64,000 nt of DNA from Verrucomicrobia subdivision 3 bacterium UBA693 (GTDB lineage: Bacteria > Verrucomicrobiota > Verrucomicrobiia > Limisphaerales > UBA8199), in contig DBMR01000023.1 of the NCBI GenBank assembly GCA_002298785.1, positions 8,928 to 72,927 of the forward strand, given 5' to 3'. The number at the start of each line of letters is the position of its first letter. Within the stretch, counting starts at the first letter, position 1. Below are positions 43,105-52,295 of the stretch, piece by piece. Under the pieces are notes generated by a model, which was not told the DNA's origin, ran no database searches, and saw only the letters and a list, made by a program, of their open reading frames with translations. The position numbers and the translations under genes are program-made.

Positions 43105-45177
43105 TCAGGGAACGCGTAACCGGAAGCAGCGCATCAGTTCACCGGGCAGTATCGCATTGGTGACGCTGAAATTGCCGCTGGGATCGAACGTGCCGGTTTG
43201 CGCCGTGGTCCAGGAGACCAGTGGGTCCGCGATGTTGGTGGAAGTCACCACTGTAAAACCACCGTTGGGGATTCCGCCGCTTCCGCTGAAGACAATGGCC
43301 GATTTTGATTCGGACAGAACGACGGAACCGGCGAGCGGTCCTACGATGCGCAGCAGGCCATCCGTGGCGAGCGTGCTCGTGTCCCAGATCATCCCCGGGC
43401 CGGGACCGGCCGGCTCAATGGCCGTAAACGCAACGCTCACGTAAGCACCCGCGTTCAAGATCGGGAGGCTGTCAGCGGCGTTCAAAGCTTCACCGCTCAG
43501 CACCAGCTTCAGTTTGCCACCGCAGGTTAATTGCCCCGTGACCGCCAGGACGTCGTTGGTGATGACACCTTCGGTTTTGTTCACCTTCAACTCAATGGTG
43601 CCCTGGCTGGCGAGATCGCCGGTGATCTTTATATTGCCGTTGCCCTTCAGCGTCTGCGCTGCCCCCAGCCAGAGCGTGCCGTCGGTGCGAGAAGCGACGT
43701 CTAACGCTGCAGGGGCGGTGATGTCGATGACCGACGAGTTCGAAATGCTGCCGAAATCTTTCAGCACCAACCCCCCTGCGAGAATCGTCGTCGGCCCGCT
43801 GTAGGCGCAATTGGTGGTTAATTGTTGCGCGCCGGAGATGATTTTGAGTCCGACCTTCCGGGTGCCGCCGGAGATGGAATCCTGGATGAGACCACCGTAA
43901 GTACCCGCAGGCGCGGAAATCGTGAGTATCGAGTCCGAAGTGGTGCTGCTATTGGCGATGATTGGTGGGTTGACGTTGGCGGCATGAACGCTGGTCACGC
44001 CGGGAAGTTGCTGGTTGAATCCGTTCAAGTCGAGCACCGCATTCGTGCCGGCTCCCTGCCCGATAGAAAACGTCACGCTTGGTAAGGCATTATCCGCGCC
44101 CAGGCGCATTCGGCCGACCGCGACCAGGGTTCCTTTCCATAAGTTGCCGGCGGAGGCCAAGGTGAAAGTGCCGGCATCGGTTCGGATACAGTTCGCATCC
44201 GGAAGGTTGACCGTGCCGGACAGCATGCCGTTGCCGGCGCCGCGCAGATAAATATTTCCCGAAAAGGGCGTCACGTTATCAGGATGGTTGGAAATGTTCC
44301 CCCTGACCTGCAACTGGCCCAGGTTCGTGCTGCTGGCGTTGAGCTGCACCAGGCCGATGCCTTCCCCCACCAGGATCGGGCTGCTCACCGAGTTCGTAGC
44401 CCCGTCCAGGGTAATCAACGTCGTGCGATGCGACGCCGTGGAAAACCCCTGCATCCGGATCGTCTTGGAAGCAGATACATCAATGCCGCCCGCCGGCGAG
44501 AGCCGGGTACCGGCGGCAACGGGGGTCGCGTTGATATGCACCTCCGTTGAGGCGCCAACAGCGGGGGCGCCGGATAACACCAAGGTTCCGGCATTGATCG
44601 AGATCAATCCGCTCATGGTGTTCATTCCGGAAATGTTCAAGGTGCCGGCGGCATTGGTTAGTGTGCCCACGCCGCTCAAATTCCCATTGAGCTCAAGCGT
44701 GCCCGACCGGTTAATGACCAACCCGGCGTTGTTGGTGAGAGGGCCACTGCCCACGCTGCCCCGGCTGCTGCCACTGCCAATTTGGAGCACCCCACCTTCG
44801 ATGCTCGTCGGGCCGGAAATAGCATTGTCGGCGTCGAGAATCAGAGTCCCAGAGCCTTGTTTGGAGAGTGAAAGTCCGCCGGTCAATTTGCCACCCGTGC
44901 TCGAGGAGAAGGAATAGATGCCGGAAGAGTCCACGACGAGGAAGTTCGGGCTGAGCAGGTTTGTGCCCAAAGCCACAATGGGCTGGGTGAGCCCGGTGTC
45001 ATCGAAACGCACATTATCCCCCTGGGCAAAGGCGACAATGGCACTACTGTCGGTGTCCTTCCAGTTCGCGCTGAACAGGTCCCAACTCCCAGAGGATGGC
45101 GTCCAAACCAGGTTGGCAGCCCAACCGCTTTGGATAAGCCCTACTGCCGTAACGGCGAGGAGAAGGTGTCTTTTCAT
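43105..45177 (-). CDS. Secreted beta-strand (autotransporter-associated) repeat protein
   Basis: A 690-aa product from ATG 45177 (MKRHLLLAVTAVGLIQSGWA). Beta-helix repeats of the autotransporter-associated type are evident: GGLSLSKQGSGTLILDADN, GPTSIEGGVLQIGSGS, GVGTLTNAAGTLNISG and YSGPTTILAGGLVLKDFGSI. There is no autotransporter beta-barrel. The C-terminal part carries the shared module ending RCFRLRVP. Predicted right-handed beta-helix surface protein. Confidence 0.85.
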   Translation of the reverse strand: MKRHLLLAVTAVGLIQSGWAANLVWTPSSGSWDLFSANWKDTDSSAIVAFAQGDNVRFDDTGLTQPIVALGTNLLSPNFLVVDSSGIYSFSSSTGGKLTGGLSLSKQGSGTLILDADNAISGPTSIEGGVLQIGSGSSRGSVGSGPLTNNAGLVINRSGTLELNGNLSGVGTLTNAAGTLNISGMNTMSGLISINAGTLVLSGAPAVGASTEVHINATPVAAGTRLSPAGGIDVSASKTIRMQGFSTASHRTTLITLDGATNSVSSPILVGEGIGLVQLNASSTNLGQLQVRGNISNHPDNVTPFSGNIYLRGAGNGMLSGTVNLPDANCIRTDAGTFTLASAGNLWKGTLVAVGRMRLGADNALPSVTFSIGQGAGTNAVLDLNGFNQQLPGVTSVHAANVNPPIIANSSTTSDSILTISAPAGTYGGLIQDSISGGTRKVGLKIISGAQQLTTNCAYSGPTTILAGGLVLKDFGSISNSSVIDITAPAALDVASRTDGTLWLGAAQTLKGNGNIKITGDLASQGTIELKVNKTEGVITNDVLAVTGQLTCGGKLKLVLSGEALNAADSLPILNAGAYVSVAFTAIEPAGPGPGMIWDTSTLATDGLLRIVGPLAGSVVLSESKSAIVFSGSGGIPNGGFTVVTSTNIADPLVSWTTAQTGTFDPSGNFSVTNAILPGELMRCFRLRVP

Positions 45178-45242
45178 GGGTGGCGTGAATCGCGTATTTT
45201 GAGTTTTGCAGTCCAGTCTAACCAATTATCCCCAGACGGCGC

Positions 45243-45262
45243 CGTCGGCAAAACTGCCGACG
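45243..45262. other. Perfect hairpin upstream of the beta-strand repeat gene
   Basis: cgtcggca and tgccgacg form an 8-bp stem with a 4-nt loop (aaac), 66 nt before ATG 45177 on the minus strand. Possible leader structure or attenuator; the role is unknown. Confidence 0.4.
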
Positions 45263-45318
45263 CTTGAAAGCGTAGCCCTGGATTGAAGCCCCACGACGAC
45301 GGGTCGCTATAACCCAAA

Positions 45319-45343
45319 GGGAATTGCCACAATTGGCAATCCC
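45319..45343 (-). terminator. Hairpin after the PEP-CTERM gene
   Basis: attgcca (45323-45329) pairs with tggcaat (45334-45340), extended by flanking GGG/CCC. On the minus strand it lies about 30 nt past the PEP-CTERM stop, followed by CCCTTTGGGTT, a weak T-run. Read as a possible terminator. Confidence 0.45.
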
Positions 45344-45373
45344 GGGTGGGGGCCATTGATCACGAGGTGCCGC

Positions 45374-46207
45374 TCAGCGGCGAACGCGGCGCAGAAAGGC
45401 AAACGTCGTCAGGCCCAAACCCAGCAAGAGTCCGGAGGCCGGCTCAGGAATGTTGGCGACCATGCGCAGGTTGTCAATCGCGATACCCGCGTCATTACCT
45501 ATGTCGTTAGCATCATTCCAGCGGATGATTAGGGAGTCACCGGGTGCCCAATTAAGCCCCGTGATGGTCGCCGACACCGTCACCATATTTGTGCTCGGAT
45601 CAGTAAAACCGCCCGCGCCTCCATTCAGTGATGCATAGAAGCTCGGACTGGTTGCGTCCAATGCCGGGTAAGCAGTCATGGCACTGTTGGTAATGAAACT
45701 CCCGGTCCCGATCCCGCTCGAAGTAAACCCGTAAGCAAAGGAGAGGCTTTGATCAGCTGCCGTGTTCTGCGTTCGCCAGATTTCGCGATCAAAAGTGAAG
45801 GAAACAGAACTGTACGTATCCGCTGAAGTATTCAAAAACGAGGTCCCAAACCCAACGGTGGTGGTGCCTGATGCCACCGAACCCAAGGCCCGCTCGGTCG
45901 AAGCGGGCAGACCGTATGAATAAAGCCGCCCGGTACCGGACGCGGCCGAACCGCCCCAATCTCCGAAGATCGCAAACGTGGTCGCCCCCGAACCGCTGAC
46001 TCTGGCTGCTTGCCACGTTGTCAATGTGGGAATCGCGCCTTGGAGTCCAATCGCGGTCGTCCCCGGGACAGCCGTCCCGGTGCCATCGGTACTGAAGATA
46101 CTATTAAAGTTCTCAACATAAGTTCCACCGCTGTAATTAATCTGAGCGGTAGCCACGTGGGCGGCGGCGGCCGTCAGCAGGGCGAGTAGGGAGACGCTTC
46201 GTTTCAT
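45374..46207 (-). CDS. PEP-CTERM sorting-signal protein
   Basis: A 277-aa product starting MKRSVSLLALLTAAAAHVAT (signal peptide ending TAQ). The body is a beta-sandwich rich in Thr/Ser/Gly (NYSGGTYVENFNSIFSTDG; TFDREIWRTQNTAADQSLSF). The C-terminus is a textbook PEP-CTERM: NIPEPASGLLLGLGLTTFAF then LRRVRR (PEP, hydrophobic span, Arg cluster). EpsH/exosortase would cleave and attach it, but no exosortase gene lies in this window. Confidence 0.92.
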   Translation of the reverse strand: MKRSVSLLALLTAAAAHVATAQINYSGGTYVENFNSIFSTDGTGTAVPGTTAIGLQGAIPTLTTWQAARVSGSGATTFAIFGDWGGSAASGTGRLYSYGLPASTERALGSVASGTTTVGFGTSFLNTSADTYSSVSFTFDREIWRTQNTAADQSLSFAYGFTSSGIGTGSFITNSAMTAYPALDATSPSFYASLNGGAGGFTDPSTNMVTVSATITGLNWAPGDSLIIRWNDANDIGNDAGIAIDNLRMVANIPEPASGLLLGLGLTTFAFLRRVRR

Positions 46208-46335
46208 GATTTGTGTTGTTAGAGAGTTTTCTGCTTTCTATCACGTGAATGAGCTTAAGGCTAGCAAAAACCGTACGATGCCAGGAGTCGGCAATACTGT
46301 CGATACCGGGCAACTCGCAAGGCGCCGGCCGCGAA

Positions 46336-48129
46336 TCATGGCGTAGCTGTGGTTTTGGGGATGCGCTGCTTGAAGCCCGCCAGTTTACGTTCGAAGTCCG
46401 GTCCGCCTTCCTCGAGAAACTGGACATGTTCCAGCCGAGCGATGCGTTCAAATGCACCGACCACACGTGGGAAGTCGTCCGCAAGGAACTCCGGGCCGCG
46501 CATGCATTTGATGTAAAGCAAAGGCAACTTGGCGCGCTCGACACGGCGCACCAGGGTCTCATCGCCCAACGCGAGCCTCCGGGCGCGCGTGAAGATTTGC
46601 GTGGCCTGGACCACAAAATCGAGGGAGAAAAACGGCGAGTCCATTGGGTAACGAATACCGCCGGGTGGCGCGTCCATGATCTTGGCAAAGTCGGCCCGCA
46701 TTTTAGCGAGCAGGGCTTCGTATTCCTCGATCGCCGGCGCAGCTTTGCCGTAATGGCCGCGAATGAAATCCGTTGCCAACGCGTTCTCGTCCCATGCCGG
46801 GTTCCAAAGCAACTTGGCCGTTACCCAGCTTTTCATTTCGTCGCGTTCCGCTGGTCCCTGGTAACCGCCTTGCAGCATCACGCCCTCGGCGTTGTTCTGG
46901 ATCCAGAAACGGATGTTCGCCGCTATCACGTCAAGGTTCGGCATTGGGGCGAGGTAGTGGCTGAAATTGACATTGTAATCCCAGACGTAAATCCGGTGGT
47001 GCGCCGCGCCCCACGCGCTCGCGAGCTTTGAGACGTCGCACCGCCCCGCTGGCGTAAACGGCCGCGACCATGCGCCTACTGAGTCGTTGCACAAGCGGAT
47101 GACCACGTTTTTGCGCGGCCTCATGGTCTTGGGCACCTGAATCGTTTCCAGGTATGCGAGCGTGTCAATGGCTACCCGGGGATGTTCCGGCGCGATCGCC
47201 TCGGCGACCTGGTTCACGAGGTACAGTTGGTTCGCCATGTCTGAACCTTCAGCGTCGCGGAGCTTATTGCAGCGCTCGCAGTGGCATATCTCCGGATTAT
47301 CATTTTTGGAGACGCTCAGGATTTCGGTGTGCGGATTGTCTTTGAGCACCTGGCGCACGTAAGCAATCGCGATCTTTGCCACCGCAGGATGCGTCGGGCA
47401 AAGCTGTGCGGTCGTGCGCGTGCCGTCGGATTTTTGCGCAAAGTAATCTGGCTGCTCCTTGAAATACCGGTCCGGCGGCAGGATTTGCGCGGCCGTGTGC
47501 ACAAACATATCCGCGTAGTCCACGCGCCCGCCGTATTCCTCGGGAACCCGAGCATTGGGGGATTGGGTGCGGTTGCGCAAGGACCACACCGGGTCGAAAG
47601 CACAGGCGTAAAATGGATCACGGATCTTTAGTCGTGGAATGTAGCGCCGCGCGACGGGCGCCAAGGCCAATTGGTTGGTCCTGGGCAGACGGATGGAATC
47701 CTTTGTGTAAAAGCGGCAGCCCAGATCCTCCTCAAGCAGCGCAAACACAGCGTTCAAAACGCCGCGCTGGACACCACCACCCAAAACCAGTTGGCCACGC
47801 CGAAAGCTGATTTCGTAGCCGTCATCGCCGAGGGCGGGATCGGTTTCAATGACAATGGCCCGGCCACTCGTTTTGCCGGCCTGGATGGGCAGCGTCGCAT
47901 CCGAAATCTTCTGCAACCAATGCTGCAGTTCCTCCGCGGCTTTCGTTTCTTGTGGCGTGGGTTTCGCCGGGCATACCAGCATCGCCAACGGCTTTCGGTT
48001 TTTAGCCACAACCAGTTTTCCGGCAGGTTTGCCCTCTGGCTGGAGTACGTTCTGCCATTGAGTCTGCGTGTAGCCCATCACAGGAAGCAGCATGGCCAGG
48101 ACCGCGGCGAGCAGAGCGTTTCGTTGCAT
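46336..48129 (-). CDS. DUF4838 family secreted glycosidase-like protein (2)
   Basis: A 597-aa product from ATG 48129 (MQRNALLAAVLAMLLPVMGY, signal peptide ending GYTQ). Shares with the protein at 38011-39843 an N-terminal domain (AAEELQHWLQKISDATLPIQ) and the CxCxxC element EICHCERCNKL. Other motifs: RYIPRLKIRDPFYACAFDP and VWDYNVNFSHYLAPMPNLDV. It lies just downstream of the sulfatase gene and on the same strand, suggesting joint breakdown of a sulfated polymer. Catalytic residues are not known to me. Confidence 0.8.
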   Translation of the reverse strand: MQRNALLAAVLAMLLPVMGYTQTQWQNVLQPEGKPAGKLVVAKNRKPLAMLVCPAKPTPQETKAAEELQHWLQKISDATLPIQAGKTSGRAIVIETDPALGDDGYEISFRRGQLVLGGGVQRGVLNAVFALLEEDLGCRFYTKDSIRLPRTNQLALAPVARRYIPRLKIRDPFYACAFDPVWSLRNRTQSPNARVPEEYGGRVDYADMFVHTAAQILPPDRYFKEQPDYFAQKSDGTRTTAQLCPTHPAVAKIAIAYVRQVLKDNPHTEILSVSKNDNPEICHCERCNKLRDAEGSDMANQLYLVNQVAEAIAPEHPRVAIDTLAYLETIQVPKTMRPRKNVVIRLCNDSVGAWSRPFTPAGRCDVSKLASAWGAAHHRIYVWDYNVNFSHYLAPMPNLDVIAANIRFWIQNNAEGVMLQGGYQGPAERDEMKSWVTAKLLWNPAWDENALATDFIRGHYGKAAPAIEEYEALLAKMRADFAKIMDAPPGGIRYPMDSPFFSLDFVVQATQIFTRARRLALGDETLVRRVERAKLPLLYIKCMRGPEFLADDFPRVVGAFERIARLEHVQFLEEGGPDFERKLAGFKQRIPKTTATP

Positions 48130-48205
48130 GATTCGCGTTGTTGGTTTATTCCTCAGGTAACGGGTGGTTCTTTCTGCTGGGCAAGCCTTCATGGCTTAAT
48201 CGGGG

Positions 48206-50299
48206 TTACTTCGGATCCAACTCGATCACCAAGGAAGAGATCGCGCCGTGGAATTCGTTGCCCGCTGGATATTCTCCCACCAGCCCGCCCTGATCGGTCC
48301 CGACATCCAGTCCGTCCGTCGGCATGGTGGTGAAAGGGCCCGCCGTCCTGTCGCCGGAAACCGCCGCGCCATCTACAGTAAGAGACATCGCACCTGCGGC
48401 ATCCAGGCGCGCCACCGCCTCATGCGCCCCGGTAAGAGTTTGGGTGGTCGCGAGACTGACCGCCTTCCCGGCCACGCGGACGAGGAACACGAGCCGCCCG
48501 TCTTTGAGATAAAGCGTGTAGCCGTGCGACGCCCCGCCCTGAGCCAGGATCACCCCGTTCGGGTCGGTGGCGTCAAACCGGGCTTTGATCGTAAACCCGC
48601 GCCGCACCGCCGCGGGCGCCTGGTCGCGCTCCAAATGGTCCCCGGCCTTCAGGACAAATTTGGTTTTGGTGCTTAGATTCGCCGCCCGTGCGCGTCGAGG
48701 TTTGCCCCCCTGCCAGCCGCCCAGCGGCAGAACATTGGCCCTGGCAGCGTAGGCATCCCACTTCGCCGCCAGCGCTTTGACGCGCTTGGGCTCCGCCAAC
48801 GCCAGGTCATGCTGTTCGGAACGGTCCGCCAGGATATTGTAGAGGCGCCAGGGCTGACCTGAGAGCGCCACCAGCTTCCAATCGCCCTCCAGCACCGCCC
48901 GGTTGCCTTCGTGCTCCCAGAAGATCGGCTCGGACCGATGGATAGGTTTGCCTTCGAACGCCGGCCGGAGGCTCACTCCTTGGAGCGGAACAAGCTTCTT
49001 GCCTTTTAATTCCTTTGGGTACGCAGCCCCGCCGACATCGAGGCAGGTAGCCATGACGTCAATCACGTGCCCGGGTTGTTTCTCGAACTGGCCCGCGCGG
49101 GCCTTGGAGATGCCCTGTGGCCAATGCGCAATCAGCGGGGTCGCGATCCCGCCTTCGTCCGTATAATGCTTGTAGCGTACAAAAGGAGTATTGTTCAGCG
49201 TCGCCCAGCATTGGCCCACGAACACGCTGGATTGCGCATCGCCGGGATGCTCGCCTTCCAGCCGCCCGGCAATGCCCGACTCGGCATTGCCGCCGTTATC
49301 GCTCATGAACAGGAGGAGAGTATTTTCCAGTTCACCGCGCTGTTGGAGGCCCTCGACGAGGTTCCCGACCGCCCGGTCCATCCGTTCAACCACCGCGGCG
49401 TAGATCGCCATGATATGGTCGTAGCGATCCTGTTCCGCCGGAGTGAGGCTGTCCCAGGCCGGGACTTCAGCCAGGCGCGGAGAAAGTGGCCAGGCCTTAT
49501 CGATGAGGCCCATCTCGATTTGCCGCTGGTACCGGGCCGCACGGAGTTTGTCCCAGCCGGCTTTGTACTTGCCGCGCCAGCGGGCAATATCCTCCGGCGG
49601 CGCCTGAAGCGGGAAATGCGGCGCATTATGGGCCACGTAGAGGAAGAAAGGCTGGTGCGCCGCCCGCGCCTCATCCACGAACTTCAATCCGTATTCCGTC
49701 CAAAGATCGGTCGAATACCAGTTCTTGGGCAATGGCTTGCCGGTGGTCCCAAGGTTTTTGCCGTTCAGGAACACCTCCGCGCGCGGCGAGTCCTGAAAGT
49801 AGAACCCTCCCGCCGCGGAATTGAGCGAACGATCAAACCCACGTCCCCAAGGAGTGACGCCATGATTCTGACCGACATGCCACTTTCCGACCATGGCGGT
49901 AAAGTAGCCAGCCGGTTTCAACGCCTCTGCGATCGTCACGCAGCGGTCATTCAACCGCCCACTGTAGCCGGGCAACGGCGCCCCGTCGGCGCCCTTCTGC
50001 TCCTCGGTCATGTGCCCGACGCCGGCCTGGTGCGGATACAGGCCGGTCAGCAACGCGGCGCGCGTAGGGCAACACCGGGCCGTGTTGTGAAATTGAGTAA
50101 AGCGCACCCCTCCTCGCGCCAACCGGTCCAGGTTCGGCGTGCTAATCTCACCACCGTAGCAACCGATGTCCGAGTAGCCCATGTCATCGACCAGGATAAC
50201 CACGATATTCGGCTTATTCGCCGCCAGCACCGGCGCACTACCCAGCAGCAGACAGCCAACGACAGCGGCTACGACGAGGTTGAGTATGGTTCGCTTCAT
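48206..50299 (-). CDS. Arylsulfatase-type sulfatase with C-terminal ConA-like domain
   Basis: A 697-aa product from ATG 50299 (MKRTILNLVVAAVVGCLLLG). Metal ligand Asp pair in VVILVDDMGYSDIGCYG; formylglycine motif CCPTRAALLTG (C76-x-P-x-R80), which needs FGE maturation, absent from this window. Other family motifs: GKWHVG, FFLYVAHNAPHFPL and FMSDNGGN. The last about 150 residues form a beta-sandwich (GFTIKARFDATDPNGVILAQ) of LamG type. Desulfates glycans in the periplasm or outside. Confidence 0.92.
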   Translation of the reverse strand: MKRTILNLVVAAVVGCLLLGSAPVLAANKPNIVVILVDDMGYSDIGCYGGEISTPNLDRLARGGVRFTQFHNTARCCPTRAALLTGLYPHQAGVGHMTEEQKGADGAPLPGYSGRLNDRCVTIAEALKPAGYFTAMVGKWHVGQNHGVTPWGRGFDRSLNSAAGGFYFQDSPRAEVFLNGKNLGTTGKPLPKNWYSTDLWTEYGLKFVDEARAAHQPFFLYVAHNAPHFPLQAPPEDIARWRGKYKAGWDKLRAARYQRQIEMGLIDKAWPLSPRLAEVPAWDSLTPAEQDRYDHIMAIYAAVVERMDRAVGNLVEGLQQRGELENTLLLFMSDNGGNAESGIAGRLEGEHPGDAQSSVFVGQCWATLNNTPFVRYKHYTDEGGIATPLIAHWPQGISKARAGQFEKQPGHVIDVMATCLDVGGAAYPKELKGKKLVPLQGVSLRPAFEGKPIHRSEPIFWEHEGNRAVLEGDWKLVALSGQPWRLYNILADRSEQHDLALAEPKRVKALAAKWDAYAARANVLPLGGWQGGKPRRARAANLSTKTKFVLKAGDHLERDQAPAAVRRGFTIKARFDATDPNGVILAQGGASHGYTLYLKDGRLVFLVRVAGKAVSLATTQTLTGAHEAVARLDAAGAMSLTVDGAAVSGDRTAGPFTTMPTDGLDVGTDQGGLVGEYPAGNEFHGAISSLVIELDPK

Positions 50300-50501
50300 A
50301 GATTGGATCGAAATGTCTTGGTTGCGGAGCCCTCCACGGCCCCCCGTAAGGAAAGGGCAAACGTTCGGCTCAGGCAATGATGATTCCACGTGAGTCGTTC
50401 GAACGGGTCAAGCGTCGATTCATGTTGATCAGGAAACGGGGCAGGTCAAGACTCGCCCCCAAACATGTAACACCCAAAGGCCTGCTGGCGTCTATAAGCA
50501 C

Positions 50502-51506
50502 ATGCGAACAGGTTTCGGTTCGAATCGCGGAATACTCAGCGTTCTGTGCATTTGGCTGGGGATAGCGGCGCAGGTCAGTGCCGGCAACTATGATCCCCTG
50601 GCCGTCGATGCTGCCTACAAACCGACGCATCTCGACTTTGCGGCGCACGATGCCTCCAGAAACCGGCAAATCCCGCTGCGAGTTTACCTCCCAGCCATTC
50701 AAACCCCTGCGCCGGTAATCCTGTTCAGTCACGGGCTGGGAGGATCCCGTGCCGGCAGTGCTTTCCTCGGAGAACATTGGGCCCGGCGAGGCTATGTGGC
50801 CGTATTTGTTCAACACCCCGGCAGCGATGACAGCGTCTGGCGAGGAACGCCGACCGCCGACCGCATGGCCGACATGAGAAAGGCGGCGTCCCTCGATAAT
50901 TTTTTACTTCGGGTTAAGGACATCCCGGCGGTCTTGGACCAGCTTGCGGTTTGGCAGACGGATAAAGCCCACTCCTTGAGCGGCCGAATGGACCTCAACA
51001 AGGTCGGGATGTCCGGCCATTCTTTCGGAGCCGTCACCACCCAGGCGGTGAGCGGAGAGGCCGTGCCGGTAGGCGGAAAGAGGTTCACCGATCCCCGGAT
51101 TAAGGCCGCGGTCATCTTCAGCCCCAGTTCGCCACGGGGCTTCAGTCCCAAAACGGCTTTTGCGTCAGTCTCGGTTCCGTGGATGCTGATGACCGGCACG
51201 AAGGACCTGGCCCCTATTGGCAACGCGGACATGAAATCGAGACTGTCAGTCTATCCGGCGCTGAAAGGTGCTCCCAAATACGAACTGGTGCTCAACAACG
51301 CCGAACACTCGGTCTTTACGGATCGGCCTTTGCCGGGAGATCAGGCTCCGCGGAACCCAAACCATCACCAGGTGATCCTGGCCCTATCAACGACGTTTTG
51401 GGATGCCTATCTACGGGGAGATTCATCCGCAAAAGCTTGGCTGAACGGTACCGGCCCTCGCTCCGTCATGGCGCCTGAGGATCATTGGCAGTTCTCAGCA
51501 CCGTAA
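50502..51506 (+). CDS. Secreted alpha/beta hydrolase (chlorophyllase/PAF-acetylhydrolase-like)
   Basis: A 334-aa product from ATG 50502, with a signal-like segment ending AAQVSAG. The oxyanion region is ILFSHGLGGSRAG, the nucleophile Ser174 is in GMSGHSFGAVT, Asp near MTGTKDLAPIG and His in NNAEHSVFTD. The Gly-His-Ser-Phe-Gly pentapeptide fits dienelactone or PAF-AH-type hydrolases. Probably removes acyl or acetyl groups from extracellular substrates. Divergent from the sulfatase. Confidence 0.85.
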   Translation: MRTGFGSNRGILSVLCIWLGIAAQVSAGNYDPLAVDAAYKPTHLDFAAHDASRNRQIPLRVYLPAIQTPAPVILFSHGLGGSRAGSAFLGEHWARRGYVAVFVQHPGSDDSVWRGTPTADRMADMRKAASLDNFLLRVKDIPAVLDQLAVWQTDKAHSLSGRMDLNKVGMSGHSFGAVTTQAVSGEAVPVGGKRFTDPRIKAAVIFSPSSPRGFSPKTAFASVSVPWMLMTGTKDLAPIGNADMKSRLSVYPALKGAPKYELVLNNAEHSVFTDRPLPGDQAPRNPNHHQVILALSTTFWDAYLRGDSSAKAWLNGTGPRSVMAPEDHWQFSAP

Positions 51507-51536
51507 CACCCATTGCAGCCTGCTCCTGACCTGCTC

Positions 51537-52238
51537 TCAGTCCAGCACCTGGATCCGCGCGTTGCGGATCTCCACGTGCCCGCCGCCCCGGCTAAGTTCC
51601 TGGAAGCCGATGTGCCCTTTGCGCGGCCGGTCCTTGAGCGGCGGCGCGTCGGTGCCGTCGTGACGTTTGGTTGGTTGGTCTTGCACGGCCAAGTCAACAT
51701 CGATGATATTCTCGCCGTTCAGTTCCACCTTGACCTTCGCTCCCCGGCACTCGATGCGGTAATGATTCCACTCAAGCGGCTTGAAAAGCTGGCGTTTGGG
51801 GGCCAAGCCTTTGTAAAGGCTCCCGGTCAGTTCCGCCGCAGTGACGGTCATATTCGAGGGGTAGTAGCGCGGGTCAACCATCTGTAGCTCCATGCCGTCA
51901 AACGCCGGGTCGCCGAACAATGGTGCCCGTAAGGCGGTGCCGCTATTGCCGCGCTCGCCGAGCTTCCAGTCGAATTCCAAGATGAAATCGCCATATTCCT
52001 TTTCGCTAACCAGCCAGGTGCCGCGCGGTTCGCTGCCGTGGAGAATGCCGTCCTGCACCTTCCACACCACGCCCGCATCCGCGGGATCCTTCAGATTGTC
52101 CCATTTACGGACCAGCCAGCCCGCGGGTGGGCCGTCGCCGGTAAATAGCGGCAAAAAGCCGGATGGTTCGCCGGCGATGGCCAAGAAGGTGGTTGATGCG
52201 AGGGTGAGAAAGAGTGAAAGGACGCTATGGCGCTTCAT
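51537..52238 (-). CDS. DUF1080 (3-keto-disaccharide hydrolase) family protein
   Basis: A 233-aa product from ATG 52238 (MKRHSVLSLFLTLASTTFLA). The jelly-roll pattern is typical: GFLPLFTGDGPPAGW, HGSEPRGTWLVSEKEYGDFI, LEFDWKLGERGNSGTALRAP, and the closing GHIGFQELSRGGGHVEIRNA. Several DUF1080 members hydrolyse 3-keto-glucosides; here the activity is inferred from family. A second copy of this fold is not seen nearby. Confidence 0.88.
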   Translation of the reverse strand: MKRHSVLSLFLTLASTTFLAIAGEPSGFLPLFTGDGPPAGWLVRKWDNLKDPADAGVVWKVQDGILHGSEPRGTWLVSEKEYGDFILEFDWKLGERGNSGTALRAPLFGDPAFDGMELQMVDPRYYPSNMTVTAAELTGSLYKGLAPKRQLFKPLEWNHYRIECRGAKVKVELNGENIIDVDLAVQDQPTKRHDGTDAPPLKDRPRKGHIGFQELSRGGGHVEIRNARIQVLD

Positions 52239-52295
52239 AACCAAGCAGTAACGTCTGGCGGCGGCGGCCAGCTGACAAGCCAAAACGCTCCTGAT

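Noticed and set aside
49067..50380. A 437-codon plus-strand frame over the sulfatase
   Set aside because: It is antisense to the sulfatase with its intact CCPTR motif; composition is Arg/His-rich as expected for a shadow.
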